Below, one piece after another: positions 18,572-27,495 of a DNA stretch of 64,000 nucleotides. Position 1 is the first letter of the stretch. Each line of letters begins with the position of its first letter. The position numbers and the translations under genes were made by a program. Source of the DNA: CAVQOB01 sp963714325 (GTDB taxonomy: Bacteria; Pseudomonadota; Alphaproteobacteria; Rhizobiales; Hyphomicrobiaceae); assembly GCA_963714325.1 (NCBI GenBank), contig CAVQOB010000017.1, positions 62,001-126,000 of the forward strand, given 5' to 3'. The notes under the pieces are model-generated. The model was not told where the DNA came from. It did no database searches and saw only the letters and a list, made by a program, of their open reading frames with translations.

Positions 18572-20788
18572 CTACTTATCCGTCATGTTGCGGATAGGGC
18601 TCCAGTCAATCGTCGCACTGGTCTTGGCCTCGCCGCACAATGCGGCAAAACGTTCATAAAACGTGTGCAGCGCCGGATGTCGGGCGGCCAGCATACGGGC
18701 AGACTGTGCAGCGGATTCAAAACGCTTTTTGCGATAATCGGCAAGGGCTGCATTGTGCTGGCGGCGGAGCGCGACGAACTCAGGGCTCAGGCTTGCGTCA
18801 GCGCCGCCCGTCAGGACGTAAATTCGTGTCGGGCTGGCGCGTCCTTTGACGCGCACCTCGTCAACTTCGAGCCACGCCAGATCAGCCGCTGCTGCCTTGG
18901 TCTCTTCGGTCGCCAGAATTTCGACACCATAGAATTTCGTCAATCCGTCGAGGCGTGAAGCGACATTGACGGGATCTCCAATGGCTGAATAGTCGAAGCG
19001 GCGGATCGACCCGAGATTCCCAACCGAACAGACTCCGGTATTGAGGCCAACACCAAAGCGTGCGATGCGCGGATCACGCCCGAGCGCAATATCGGTTTCG
19101 CGTCGGTCGGCATTGAACTGGACGAGCGCCCTGCTCATAGCGAGCGCCGCCAGACAAGCTTGACGGGCGTGCTGCGGGGCGTCTAACGGCGCATTCCAGA
19201 AGGCCATGACGGCGTCGCCCATGTATTTGTCGATGGTGCCGTCGTGGGCCAGGATGATGTCTGTCATCGGCGTCAGATAATCGTTCATGAACGCCGTCAG
19301 CTGTTCGGCGGTCAGGCCTTCCGACAACCCGGTGAAGTCGCGCAGGTCGCAAAAGAGGAGCGTGAGTTCGCGAGCCTCGCCGCCGAGTACGAGCCGCTCT
19401 GGCGTCGTCGCTAGGCGCTCAACGACGGCCGGAGATACGAACCGGCCAAACGCCTCTTTGACGTGTGCCTTCTGGTGCCGTTCATGCCGGAACAATTCGA
19501 CGACGCAACTGAGGTATGTGAGGCCGGCTGTCACCGACGGATAAATCGGATCGATCAGCACACCTGCGCGCGAGAAGGCGAACCAGCCGCCGGCAGCCAT
19601 AACGACGACAGCCGCAAAGCCAACCAGCGCGCCGATAATGGGTGAAGCAATATAGGCGAGCGTCGCAACGCCGGTCGCCAGCAGCAGTGCCGCCAGAATT
19701 TCGACGGCGGGAGCCCAATCGGGGCGCGCGAGTTTCCCGCCCTCAATGACATGTTCGATCAGTTGGGCATGGACTTCGACACCAGCAACGACGCGATCAA
19801 TCGGCGTCGCACGCTGATCAAGCAAGCCCGCGGCACTCGCGCCGACCAGTAGGATGCGTCCCTGGATTTCGTCGGCAGGGACGTCGCCCGCCAACAGTTT
19901 CCAAGCCGGGATAAATCGCGCAGGTTCGGTGCGGCTGAAATAGATGCGACGCTCAGCGTGCGGGCCCGTATCGATTTCAAAGGCGCCAATCTTCACGGCG
20001 TTGATTCCCGTCGATCGACCAAAGGCCGTCTGCCCGCTGGCATTCGATGATCGGATGGCAATTGTTGACGCCGCTTGCGCCGTGCGCAGGGTCTCGGCTG
20101 CAAGACTGGGAACGAGGGTTTGCCCGTGCCGGACCAGGAGTGGCACTTCGCGGATCACCTGATCGCGGCCCGGCAACCAATTGAGGGCGCCAATGCCGGC
20201 GGCAGCGTCAGCCAGGACTGGAAGGGGGGCCGTCGCATGCAGGTACTCGGTCACCCAGGGTTGTGGCTCGTCGCCGGCATGGACAAATCCGGCCTTCACT
20301 GAGAGTGCTGCGCGAGTGGGGCCGGATTGCGTCATGATGGCACCAATGACGACGGGCATTTGCGTCATGGATTGCGCAAAACGATCGTCATTGCTGGCAA
20401 CGCTCGCTAGTGCCGATTGTAAAGCCGCGCGCTGGCTATCGGAGGTCATGCTTTTCAGGACTTGCTCGGGGCTGAGGCGGTCGGGTTCAGAAAAAACCAT
20501 GTCGAAGGCGAGCGTTGCCGCCTCCTTGGCCGCGGCCTTGTTGACCAACTCGGCCAGTACCGAGCGTGGCCACGGCCATTGGCCGATCCTGGCCAGCAAC
20601 TCGTCATCGATATCGATGATGCGAACCGGAGACTGTGGGGACCAAGTGCGCGGTTGCAGGCGCTGGTAGCCGTCGAACACCAAATTGGCGAGATGCTCAA
20701 AAATCGGTGGACGCACTAGCGCCAGTGTCAACAGCGCCAGCAGCGGCAAGGCAAAAAAAACGAGATAGCTGCGGCGAATGGTTTTCAT
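18572..20788 (-). CDS. CHASE2-domain adenylate/guanylate cyclase
   Basis: 738-aa membrane sensor cyclase that makes cAMP or cGMP. The order is an N-terminal transmembrane helix (about 7-25), a periplasmic CHASE2 sensor (about 26-340, starting FEHLANLVFDGYQRLQPR), three close transmembrane helices (about 350-425) and a class III cyclase domain (about 470-650). Catalytic features are the metal Asp in LFCDLRDFTG, TIDKYMGDAVMAFWN with the second metal Asp, the transition-state pair region DYSAIGDPVNVASRL, and a Lys in VRVKG. All key residues look intact. It is the last gene of a four-gene operon after a methyltransferase, a GT8 enzyme and an FkbM methyltransferase. Likely effectors are the nearby Crp-like protein and the SulP proteins with cNMP domains. 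Confidence 0.92.
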   Translation of the reverse strand: MKTIRRSYLVFFALPLLALLTLALVRPPIFEHLANLVFDGYQRLQPRTWSPQSPVRIIDIDDELLARIGQWPWPRSVLAELVNKAAAKEAATLAFDMVFSEPDRLSPEQVLKSMTSDSQRAALQSALASVASNDDRFAQSMTQMPVVIGAIMTQSGPTRAALSVKAGFVHAGDEPQPWVTEYLHATAPLPVLADAAAGIGALNWLPGRDQVIREVPLLVRHGQTLVPSLAAETLRTAQAASTIAIRSSNASGQTAFGRSTGINAVKIGAFEIDTGPHAERRIYFSRTEPARFIPAWKLLAGDVPADEIQGRILLVGASAAGLLDQRATPIDRVVAGVEVHAQLIEHVIEGGKLARPDWAPAVEILAALLLATGVATLAYIASPIIGALVGFAAVVVMAAGGWFAFSRAGVLIDPIYPSVTAGLTYLSCVVELFRHERHQKAHVKEAFGRFVSPAVVERLATTPERLVLGGEARELTLLFCDLRDFTGLSEGLTAEQLTAFMNDYLTPMTDIILAHDGTIDKYMGDAVMAFWNAPLDAPQHARQACLAALAMSRALVQFNADRRETDIALGRDPRIARFGVGLNTGVCSVGNLGSIRRFDYSAIGDPVNVASRLDGLTKFYGVEILATEETKAAAADLAWLEVDEVRVKGRASPTRIYVLTGGADASLSPEFVALRRQHNAALADYRKKRFESAAQSARMLAARHPALHTFYERFAALCGEAKTSATIDWSPIRNMTDK

Positions 20789-20830
20789 CGCAAGCCCCAG
20801 TGCGAAGCGTTGACCGGTGCAGGTCGTCGG

Positions 20831-21658
20831 TTATCCCTCATGGACGGCCAGGCCGATCGTCGTCGCGACATGAGCAATCAACGCCAGGCGTTCGACGGGT
20901 ACGAACAGGTGGTTCCATCCGGCCGGAACAAAACGGGGCTCGCGGCCGATCGCGAGCGAGGACTGTGTCATTTCGCAATCGAAATAATCGTTCTCCTCCA
21001 GGAACGCCGCGAAGAATTCGAAGTCGGCGCCGCCCAGTAGTTCGATGCCGGTGATCGGGCGCAACAATTGGACGGCGTCGGAAGCACCTGTCAGCACCGC
21101 TTGCTCGTGGCCTTCGACATCTAGCTTGATGAAGGAGACTTCGTGGATCGCGTTCGCGGCGATCCAGGAATCGAGGGTGGCCGCGGGGACGCGATGCTCG
21201 CGGGTTGTGCCGTGCTGCCGCGCGAAAGTCGCGTCGAGGCCGGAGCTTGTGGTCAGCAGACCATGCGGATTGATCGTTTCGAAGAACACCGCTTCGCCAT
21301 TGCGGTCGGACAGCGCGACAGCGTGAACGGCGATTGAGGACGCAAGTTTTGGATTGATGGCGATGTTAGCCTGCAGGCGTTGGCGGATCGATAGCAGTGG
21401 TTCGAAGGCGTGCACCGTTATGTCAGGGCGGCATGCGGCTGCAAGCAGCGTGAACAAGCCGGTGTTGGCGCCGACATCCAGGACATCGCCCGGGAGGGCC
21501 CGAACGATGCCCGCCACGAGGGCGGGATAGGGCTCTTCATATCCGGCCAAACCGTGATTCTGGGCGAGCGCGACAACGTGATCGAGGCCATCGCAATCGT
21601 CCATCTGGAAGCTGACGGTGCGACTCGCACTCGCGAGATTGAAAGGGAGAATGGCCAT
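20831..21658 (-). CDS. FkbM-family SAM-dependent methyltransferase
   Basis: 275-aa methyltransferase of the FkbM type, which usually O-methylates sugars or polyketides. The SAM site is LPGDVLDVGANTGLFTLLAA (about residues 55-74), followed by the acidic motif VHAFEPL, and the FkbM core pattern is seen in EVSFIKLDVEGHEQAVLTGA (about 173-192). It begins 3 bases after the GT8 stop and ends 42 bases before the cyclase, so all are probably on one transcript. Together with the GT8 enzyme it suggests modification of a surface glycan or glycolipid, with target unknown. Confidence 0.88.
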   Translation of the reverse strand: MAILPFNLASASRTVSFQMDDCDGLDHVVALAQNHGLAGYEEPYPALVAGIVRALPGDVLDVGANTGLFTLLAAACRPDITVHAFEPLLSIRQRLQANIAINPKLASSIAVHAVALSDRNGEAVFFETINPHGLLTTSSGLDATFARQHGTTREHRVPAATLDSWIAANAIHEVSFIKLDVEGHEQAVLTGASDAVQLLRPITGIELLGGADFEFFAAFLEENDYFDCEMTQSSLAIGREPRFVPAGWNHLFVPVERLALIAHVATTIGLAVHEG

Positions 21659-21661
21659 GGC

Positions 21662-22765
21662 TTAGCCAACGATCTTTCGCAAGAGAAGCATGAAGGCTGC
21701 ACCAAGAAGGGTCGCCACCACAAGTGTGCCCCATGATTTTAGCCGAACATTGCTATCGCTAACCTCACGTTCCAGGGCCTCCAGCCGTTGTGTCAATGGC
21801 AGCAAGGTCGGTCCGCGGATGCTTTCGATGCGGGCGCGCTCGGAGATGTGGAAGATGCTGCGTCGCCAGTCCTTGATGAGATCCAGAAGTTCGTCGCGTG
21901 TCAGGAATGCCGTCCAGATATCGTCCAATTCGACAAGCAGTCCATCGGGCGTCTCGCGGTATTGCAATTCCCAAGGTTTTTTGACGATGTAATGCACAAT
22001 CCGAGTGCCGTCCGCCGGCGATTTCGCGGCGTAGTAATAAAAATGTCGAAGGAGATTATAGCGTTCTTCGATGAAAGTGACGCGGTTGGCGAGGATCACA
22101 TTGAGGAGACCCTGGTCGCCGCCGTCGTCAGATTCGACACCCGGCGCCGTCGCAAAGACATGGTCACGCAAAGTCGTCGCCGGAGTGAATACCAGTACGC
22201 CGGAGTTGAAGCGCTCGGATGTGCGATGCTCGACGTAGTCGGGGCAGACGAGAAACTCAGTGCGGTCGAACAAGTGATCAATCGGCCCGAGGATCACGCA
22301 ATCGATATCGATGAAGAAGACGCGCGACAGCGGTGTAAGCGCAAAGGTCCACAATTTTGCGAGAACGTTCTTGAACTCGCTTCGGTCCGATCGATAACTC
22401 TCCTCCAAGAGCGGTGGTACGACGATCTGATGGACATGGGCGATACCGGCTGGAATCTCGATCGGCTTCGAGACAAGCAGGATCACTGGCTTGGTCGAGA
22501 CTTTACGCAGTGATCTGAGCCAGACAACCATGCCCCAGCGATAGTCAGGCGTGACATAGCTGACGAAGGCGTGCCGCTTGGCATTGCCTGGAAACAGGTT
22601 CTCGCGGGTGATCAGGTCTGCAACGGTTTGTGCGAGCGCCTCGGCGACGGCCATGACTTCATGCGTTTGATCGATGTGACAACGGGCGACGCTGGTGGCA
22701 ATCCGATGGACACCGGAAGTGTCGGCGTTTCCCCGCTCGCCCAACGGCTGTTCGATGGCGTTCAT
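21662..22765 (-). CDS. GT8-type glycosyltransferase with C-terminal membrane anchor
   Basis: 367-aa protein resembling glycogenin/LPS-type family 8 glycosyltransferases: FVSYVTPDYRWGMVVWLRSLR at the start of the fold, the metal-binding DxD in RVFFIDIDCVILGPIDHLF, then ERFNSGVLVF and DQGLLNVIL, matching the usual order. After the catalytic region there is a coiled stretch (QRLEALEREVSDSN) and a single C-terminal transmembrane helix (TLVVATLLGAAFMLLL), which would anchor the enzyme on the inner membrane. ATG 22765 is preferred over an in-frame GTG at 22789. The gene starts 10 bases after the methyltransferase stop and ends 3 bases before the FkbM gene. Confidence 0.82.
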   Translation of the reverse strand: MNAIEQPLGERGNADTSGVHRIATSVARCHIDQTHEVMAVAEALAQTVADLITRENLFPGNAKRHAFVSYVTPDYRWGMVVWLRSLRKVSTKPVILLVSKPIEIPAGIAHVHQIVVPPLLEESYRSDRSEFKNVLAKLWTFALTPLSRVFFIDIDCVILGPIDHLFDRTEFLVCPDYVEHRTSERFNSGVLVFTPATTLRDHVFATAPGVESDDGGDQGLLNVILANRVTFIEERYNLLRHFYYYAAKSPADGTRIVHYIVKKPWELQYRETPDGLLVELDDIWTAFLTRDELLDLIKDWRRSIFHISERARIESIRGPTLLPLTQRLEALEREVSDSNVRLKSWGTLVVATLLGAAFMLLLRKIVG

Positions 22766-22775
22766 TCCCGCGACC

Positions 22776-23435
22776 CTACCACTGCACATTCATCAGTTGT
22801 TCTCGGCGCCACAAGTAAAGCCGTCGGGGTGGCCAGGGCGCAATCCAATCGTCGATGGCGTCAACAGTTTCGTCAGACAAGGAAAACGGCGGCGAGAACA
22901 GGTCGAGCAACCGGAAATCTCCAGAGCGGACGTCGGTGTTGGCGAACGTCCGGTCGTTGATGTGTGACGTTAGGAGCGCGTAAGGGATTGTCGACGCCAG
23001 GAACGCGTTCAAGGAAGCACGGATGTCGGCATAGGAGAGGTGGAACCAGCAGTCGCGGCAAAGCCAAAGGTCGGCGCCGGGAAATGTCATGCTGCGGATA
23101 TCGCTGACGCCGATCGAAAGGTGCTCAGTCTCAAGATGCTTAAGCGAAGCGACAAGTTCCGGAACCAGATCAAAGCCATGGTATCTGAGCTTTCGACGCG
23201 CCAATACATCGACCATCCAATTCATGTCGCCGCAGGGGGCGTCGACAATCGACGTGATGTCATGGCGTTCGAACAGGTTGATCAACGCGGGAACGAGGTT
23301 TGCAGCATAGCACTTTTCAGAGCCAGGACCGCTGACGGTTTCGGACGACCCCCAGAGTGACTGCCGATAAATCGCTGTAAACCGGTCTTGCACCGTTGGC
23401 ATGGCTAGCATCGCTGCATACGTTCTTTCGCCCAT
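22776..23435 (-). CDS. Class I SAM-dependent methyltransferase
   Basis: 219-aa methyltransferase. The SAM-binding motif is IVDAPCGDMNWM (about residues 85-96), followed by the acidic strand end YHGFDLVPELV; later LWLCRDCWFHLSYADI is the motif IV region. The open frame extends to a TTG at 23603, but ATG 23435 has GAGG at a 9-base spacing and the sequence before it is Cys/Arg-rich without structure. It is the first gene of the operon continuing into GT8, FkbM and the CHASE2 cyclase, so the operon promoter should lie in 23436-23711, shared with the divergent SLAM-like gene. Substrate unknown. Confidence 0.8.
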   Translation of the reverse strand: MGERTYAAMLAMPTVQDRFTAIYRQSLWGSSETVSGPGSEKCYAANLVPALINLFERHDITSIVDAPCGDMNWMVDVLARRKLRYHGFDLVPELVASLKHLETEHLSIGVSDIRSMTFPGADLWLCRDCWFHLSYADIRASLNAFLASTIPYALLTSHINDRTFANTDVRSGDFRLLDLFSPPFSLSDETVDAIDDWIAPWPPRRLYLWRREQLMNVQW

Positions 23436-23711
23436 CGGCTCGATCCTCGTGCAGAACGACGCAACACGTGCACGCCGATAATAATCATGTGGATAATATC
23501 CAGATTGGACAAGCCCAATAAACGGCGATCGCCTTGATTCGGCATTGCAAACTGTGGCTTGTTGAATACGCGCAGCGGTTAAAAGATTGTTAATGCACGG
23601 CAAGTCACTTGATTTAGGCGGCTGAACTGAGAGTGTTCCGTGATCTGAGTCTGTACGGGCGGTTTATGCGTTGCCGCTCAATGCTTTTCAAGGGTTCGTC
23701 GCCGAGGTCAC

Positions 23712-25052
23712 ATGCAATCGGGTTTCTCTAAATTCTGTTTAGTGACCGCCGTAGCCATTGGTGTCGCAGTGTTTGGGGTCGATAGCGCTTGTGCGCAGGT
23801 CTCGACGCCAGAACAGCAGCGCACGCTCGACCGGATGAAGGCGGCGCCCCTCGATCATGAGAACACGTTCGAATACGTGAAGGCATCGGTCGCCGTGCGT
23901 GACTATGAGGCGGCGATTGCGGCGCTTGAGCGGCTGCTGGTCTATAACTCTGGGCTCAGTCGCGTGAAATATGAGCTCGGTGTGCTGTATCACCGGATGG
24001 GTTCCTACGCGATGGCACTGCGCTATTTCGAGGAAGCCGCGGCTGACAAGGACGTGGATGAACCGTTGCGCCGGCGGATCGAAGCGTACCTGCCCGATGC
24101 GCAGAAGCAGCTGCGTGCCAGCCGGTGGTCTGGTCTTGTTATGGCAGGTTTGCGTTATAATTCTAATGTTGCAGGGCTGCCGGACGGCGGACCGATCCGA
24201 TCATTCGGTTTGGATGTAGCACAAGGTGGACCGTTCCGCGGTCGGGGTGGGGCAAGTGCGGTGGCGCTGGCCGACATCTCGCATGTCTACGATTTCCAGA
24301 AGGCGCGGGCGTTCACTTGGGAAACCGGTTTTGCGGGCTATGGTGCCATGCAGTTCAGGGATTCAGATCTGAGCGGTGGACTCTTCGAGATTTCGACCGG
24401 CCCGCGGTTCGCACTGTTCGCTGATCCACTGATCGGCGTGACGTTACGACCCTATGCAGTCGGCGGTTCGAGCATGATCGATGGACAATCGTATGTTTCA
24501 TCCCTCGGAGGCGGCGCATCACTCAATGTTCCGGTCGGTGCGTTTGTGACGTTGTCGCCTTCGGTCGAGGGTCGCGCCGTGCATGTCAATAATCCGACTG
24601 TGTTTGGCAACTTGGGAACGACCAACACAGGGACGCTCGTCACGGGTGCACTGGCTGGCCGCTGGCTGGTGATGGATGGCGTCACGCTGGATAGCCGCTT
24701 CCGATATACGCGCAATTCGGCGGACAACCCTGTCGAGACGAATGGACAGTGGGGCATCGATGCATCACTGAAAATCGATTTCGCGCCACCGACCGAACGG
24801 ATCGGCGTCAATTGGTCGGTGAGCGGGTTCGCGCGCTACACAGCGACCCGGTTCGATGATCCCAATCCGACCGTCGATCCCAATATCGCACGGCGCGACA
24901 ATCAATGGCGATTGGGTGTGCAATTGGACATGCCTTACAGCCCGAACCTCGGCTTCAGCCTGCTCGGACAACATACGCGCAACGAATCGAATATTGCGAA
25001 TTTCCGCAGCGACGCCTGGTCCATCATGGTCGGCCACGCTTATCGATTTTAA
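23712..25052 (+). CDS. TPR plus beta-barrel outer-membrane protein (SLAM/DUF560-like)
   Basis: 446-aa secreted protein. A signal peptide ends at DSACAQ. Residues about 45-140 form TPR-like helices (NTFEYVKASVAVRDYEAAIAAL, then SGLSRVKYELGVLYHRMGSY). From about 150 to the end the sequence alternates as in an outer-membrane beta-barrel and closes with an aromatic residue (HAYRF). TPR followed by a 14-strand-type barrel is the architecture of surface lipoprotein assembly modulators (Slam), which move lipoproteins to the cell surface. No clear client lipoprotein is adjacent. ATG 23712 has GAGG 5 bases upstream. The FecR-domain gene starts 15 bases after its stop, so they form an operon. Confidence 0.78.
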   Translation: MQSGFSKFCLVTAVAIGVAVFGVDSACAQVSTPEQQRTLDRMKAAPLDHENTFEYVKASVAVRDYEAAIAALERLLVYNSGLSRVKYELGVLYHRMGSYAMALRYFEEAAADKDVDEPLRRRIEAYLPDAQKQLRASRWSGLVMAGLRYNSNVAGLPDGGPIRSFGLDVAQGGPFRGRGGASAVALADISHVYDFQKARAFTWETGFAGYGAMQFRDSDLSGGLFEISTGPRFALFADPLIGVTLRPYAVGGSSMIDGQSYVSSLGGGASLNVPVGAFVTLSPSVEGRAVHVNNPTVFGNLGTTNTGTLVTGALAGRWLVMDGVTLDSRFRYTRNSADNPVETNGQWGIDASLKIDFAPPTERIGVNWSVSGFARYTATRFDDPNPTVDPNIARRDNQWRLGVQLDMPYSPNLGFSLLGQHTRNESNIANFRSDAWSIMVGHAYRF

Positions 25053-25067
25053 GGGATTAACGCGCAA

Positions 25068-25865
25068 ATGGCGATGTGGCGCTTACACGGTTGGGGTTCA
25101 AGCTTCGTTGCGTTCCTGATGGGCACGGCGGCCGCTGTGCAGTCGGCTGATGCGCAATCGGCTGGCACCATTGGCGCGGTCAATCGCGACGCCAACAGTC
25201 AGCCCCCCGGTGGGTCGCAACGCAGCATCAGCGTTGGCCAGAGTGTCGTCCAGAACGAGCGGGTCTCCACCGATGCGTCGGGCACCGTCCACATCATGTT
25301 CAATGATCGCTCGGCCTTGAACGTCGGTCGAAACGCCAGCGTCGTGATCGACAAGTTCGTCTACAACCCGGCCTCCGGCGCTGGCGACATGGCCGTTTCC
25401 ATGTCGCGGGGCGTTGCCCGCTTCGTCGGTGGGCAGGTCAGCCATACCAGTGGTGCGACCGTGAAGACACCAGCCGCGACCATTGGCGTTCGCGGCGGCA
25501 ACATAACGGTCGGCCATGCTGGCGCGGTGACGACGATCCTGGTGCACAGCGGCTCGGCGACGGTTGCGACATCCGGCGGGCAGATTGTGCTGCGCGCAGG
25601 GCAGCAGATTGCGGTGACCCGTGACGGGCCGATCGCGGCGGCAACCCCCATCGATATCGATCTGTTGCGGACCCTCACGCGCCAACTCGCGAGCCAGGGG
25701 CGCCAGGTCGGCGGGTCCGTGCGCTCGCCAACCGATGCGCAGGCGGCGCGCAATCAAATCGGCATTTCGCGTCCAGCTGTTCAGACACCGAATTTCGATT
25801 TGCCAGCGGCCGGCGATGATCTCGTTCGCGGTTTTGCGGGCACACGCAATCAGCCCTATCCGTAA
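25068..25865 (+). CDS. Secreted FecR-domain protein
   Basis: 265-aa protein with a signal peptide (about residues 1-29, ending SADAQ) and a FecR domain (about 35-165): SISVGQSVVQNERVSTDASG, SALNVGRNASVVIDKFVYNP, then SGATVKTPAATIGVRGGNITV and VLRAGQQIAV, the usual FecR beta-sheet signatures. No transmembrane helix or sigma-regulator tail is visible, so this is a periplasmic stand-alone FecR domain and not a classical anti-sigma factor. The C-terminal 80 residues are Gln/Pro/Arg-rich. It follows the SLAM-like barrel gene by 15 bases. From memory, such FecR proteins are often neighbours of CHASE2 cyclases, and one is encoded 5 kb away here. Confidence 0.85.
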   Translation: MAMWRLHGWGSSFVAFLMGTAAAVQSADAQSAGTIGAVNRDANSQPPGGSQRSISVGQSVVQNERVSTDASGTVHIMFNDRSALNVGRNASVVIDKFVYNPASGAGDMAVSMSRGVARFVGGQVSHTSGATVKTPAATIGVRGGNITVGHAGAVTTILVHSGSATVATSGGQIVLRAGQQIAVTRDGPIAAATPIDIDLLRTLTRQLASQGRQVGGSVRSPTDAQAARNQIGISRPAVQTPNFDLPAAGDDLVRGFAGTRNQPYP

Positions 25866-25905
25866 CAGTCGCTGTCGGGCCTGCCAGTCAAAACGTCGTG
25901 TTGTG

Positions 25906-27180
25906 TCAGATGGGTGACCAGACGTGGTGGCCGGCGACGGGGGGAGCAGTCTTGGGCGCGACGCCGAGCGCTTCGGCGGCGCTGGTTGCGACGATCGCCG
26001 TAGGGTCTGCATCGAACCAGGCTCGGAACTCGGCGGCGCGTTTGCGGCATCTCTCACGAAGCGCTTCGTTGGCGCGCGCGGCGTCGATCGTTTCAGTTAT
26101 CCAGGTGATCGTCGCCTGATCCAAGCGCTTAGCATAGCCGAGTGTCTCGGCCGCCACGAACCGTCCAGCAAGACCGTTTTCATGAAATCGCGCCAGGATG
26201 ACTTGCGGGATGCCGAGGGCAAGGGCGGCCGCCGTCAGTGTCACGCCACCTTGATGGACCAGCAGACCTGCGGTTTCGGCGAGTTGCGATAATGGCAGCA
26301 TGCGCGTCTCGATCCGGTGGCCCCTGGCTTCGAATTGCTGGCGCAGCTCCGGTGCGAGGGACGGGATATAAATGCGGACCGATGGCTTGAGGGCTTCGAT
26401 CGCGGTCATGACGTCCTTCGCCATTTGGGTCACGTCGTGCAAGTAGACGACTGTATCGCGGCCGGGCCGTGCGGCAAGCGTCTGCGGCAGATCGGGACAG
26501 TGTGGCGCGTAAATCTTCTCAGTGCGAAAACCGGCATAGGGGTCGAAGGCGGCGGGACCGAAGGGAATGACGGCATGGCAATCGAAGATGTCGGCGGGTC
26601 GCGGCAGCGGGATGCGGCCACTGGCGCCAAGCGCGGCATTGATATCGTCGAGCACGCCGTCGATGGGCCAGGACGGATCCGGCTCGGTCGGATCGATCGG
26701 GGCAAACGCATCGCCCAGGATTGGCGGCATGAACAGCAGTGTGGAACCGTAGACGATGACCGGCACGCGTCCGCGCGCCGCCAGCATCGCGCCAAAGGCA
26801 TTTTCACAGAGCACGATATCCGGCTGCACGAGAGTCAGCAGAGTTTCATAATGGGCAACGGCGGCTTTGAGGTCGGACGGCCGGCTGATGGCGTAGTTGG
26901 CGAGAATATCAGTCATGACGCGATTGGGGCGCTGCTCTGGGAGCATCACGCCAGTCCGCATTGCCGGCCATAGGTAGGTCTGTACGACATCGGCGCCGAG
27001 GGCACGAAACCACGTCTCGAAACGCGGATCGGCGGTGGCAATGACGCAGCGCCAACCCATATGCCGCAGATGGCGCACGACCCCCCACAGGTTCTGTGAA
27101 TGCGTGAAGCCGGCGCCGATTTCCCAGGCGATGAGTGCCGTTGGCGGCTTGGCTGTTCGGCGCGAGGGATTGAACCGCAT
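25906..27180 (-). CDS. GT1-type glycosyltransferase
   Basis: 424-aa protein with the two-domain GT-B pattern of MurG/UGT-like glycosyltransferases. The N-terminal domain begins ALIAWEIGAGFTHSQNLWGVV; the C-terminal domain holds the donor-site region LLVHQGGVTLTAAALALGIPQVILARFHEN (about residues 310-340), equivalent to the HGGxGT motif. It converges on the FecR gene and is divergent from urtA, so it is probably a monocistronic unit. With the GT8 and two methyltransferases nearby it extends a glycan-modification neighbourhood. Donor and acceptor are unknown. Confidence 0.8.
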   Translation of the reverse strand: MRFNPSRRTAKPPTALIAWEIGAGFTHSQNLWGVVRHLRHMGWRCVIATADPRFETWFRALGADVVQTYLWPAMRTGVMLPEQRPNRVMTDILANYAISRPSDLKAAVAHYETLLTLVQPDIVLCENAFGAMLAARGRVPVIVYGSTLLFMPPILGDAFAPIDPTEPDPSWPIDGVLDDINAALGASGRIPLPRPADIFDCHAVIPFGPAAFDPYAGFRTEKIYAPHCPDLPQTLAARPGRDTVVYLHDVTQMAKDVMTAIEALKPSVRIYIPSLAPELRQQFEARGHRIETRMLPLSQLAETAGLLVHQGGVTLTAAALALGIPQVILARFHENGLAGRFVAAETLGYAKRLDQATITWITETIDAARANEALRERCRKRAAEFRAWFDADPTAIVATSAAEALGVAPKTAPPVAGHHVWSPI

Positions 27181-27353
27181 TGTGCGTCGGATGACTCCAG
27201 TGGGAGCGCCATAGTCGCGGCGTTCGATCGGGACGGCAAGCCTCGTGACGCAGCCAGTTGCTAAATTTTAGGCACATGCAAAATTGCTTAAATAACAGGC
27301 ATAGATGAGAGATCGGCTGATGAAATATTCAGCGCCGATGACGCCGTCGGTCA

Positions 27354-27372
27354 CGCATTGGTGGGTGATGCG
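27354..27372. promoter_or_regulatory. Candidate NtrC-type upstream site (inverted repeat)
   Basis: CGCAT (27354-27358) and ATGCG (27368-27372) form a 5-bp inverted repeat spaced by 9 bases, about 70-90 bases upstream of a sigma-54 promoter. The spacing resembles an NtrC enhancer half-site pair, but the match to the usual GCAC/GTGC arms is imperfect, so this is tentative. Confidence 0.25.
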
Positions 27373-27442
27373 ACCCAAAAAATTCTAAATTAGTATTTAA
27401 AATCAATGTATTATAATACTTTTAGCCTGACGCGCAAGAGAC

Positions 27443-27458
27443 TGGCACGGGGGTTGCT
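27443..27458 (+). promoter_or_regulatory. Sigma-54 promoter for the urea transport operon
   Basis: TGGCAC (27443-27448), five G bases, then TTGCT (27454-27458) matches the sigma-54 -24/-12 consensus TGGCAC-N5-TTGCW exactly. Transcription should begin near 27469, leaving a short leader before the urtA ATG at 27496. Sigma-54 with NtrC control is the expected regulation for urea uptake under nitrogen limitation. Confidence 0.8.
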
Positions 27459-27495
27459 CTCTGTTAACGATTGGAATCAACAACGGAGAGCAAAC

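Noticed and set aside
25098..26057. 319-codon minus-strand open frame
   Set aside because: Antisense to the FecR gene; Arg-rich shadow frame.
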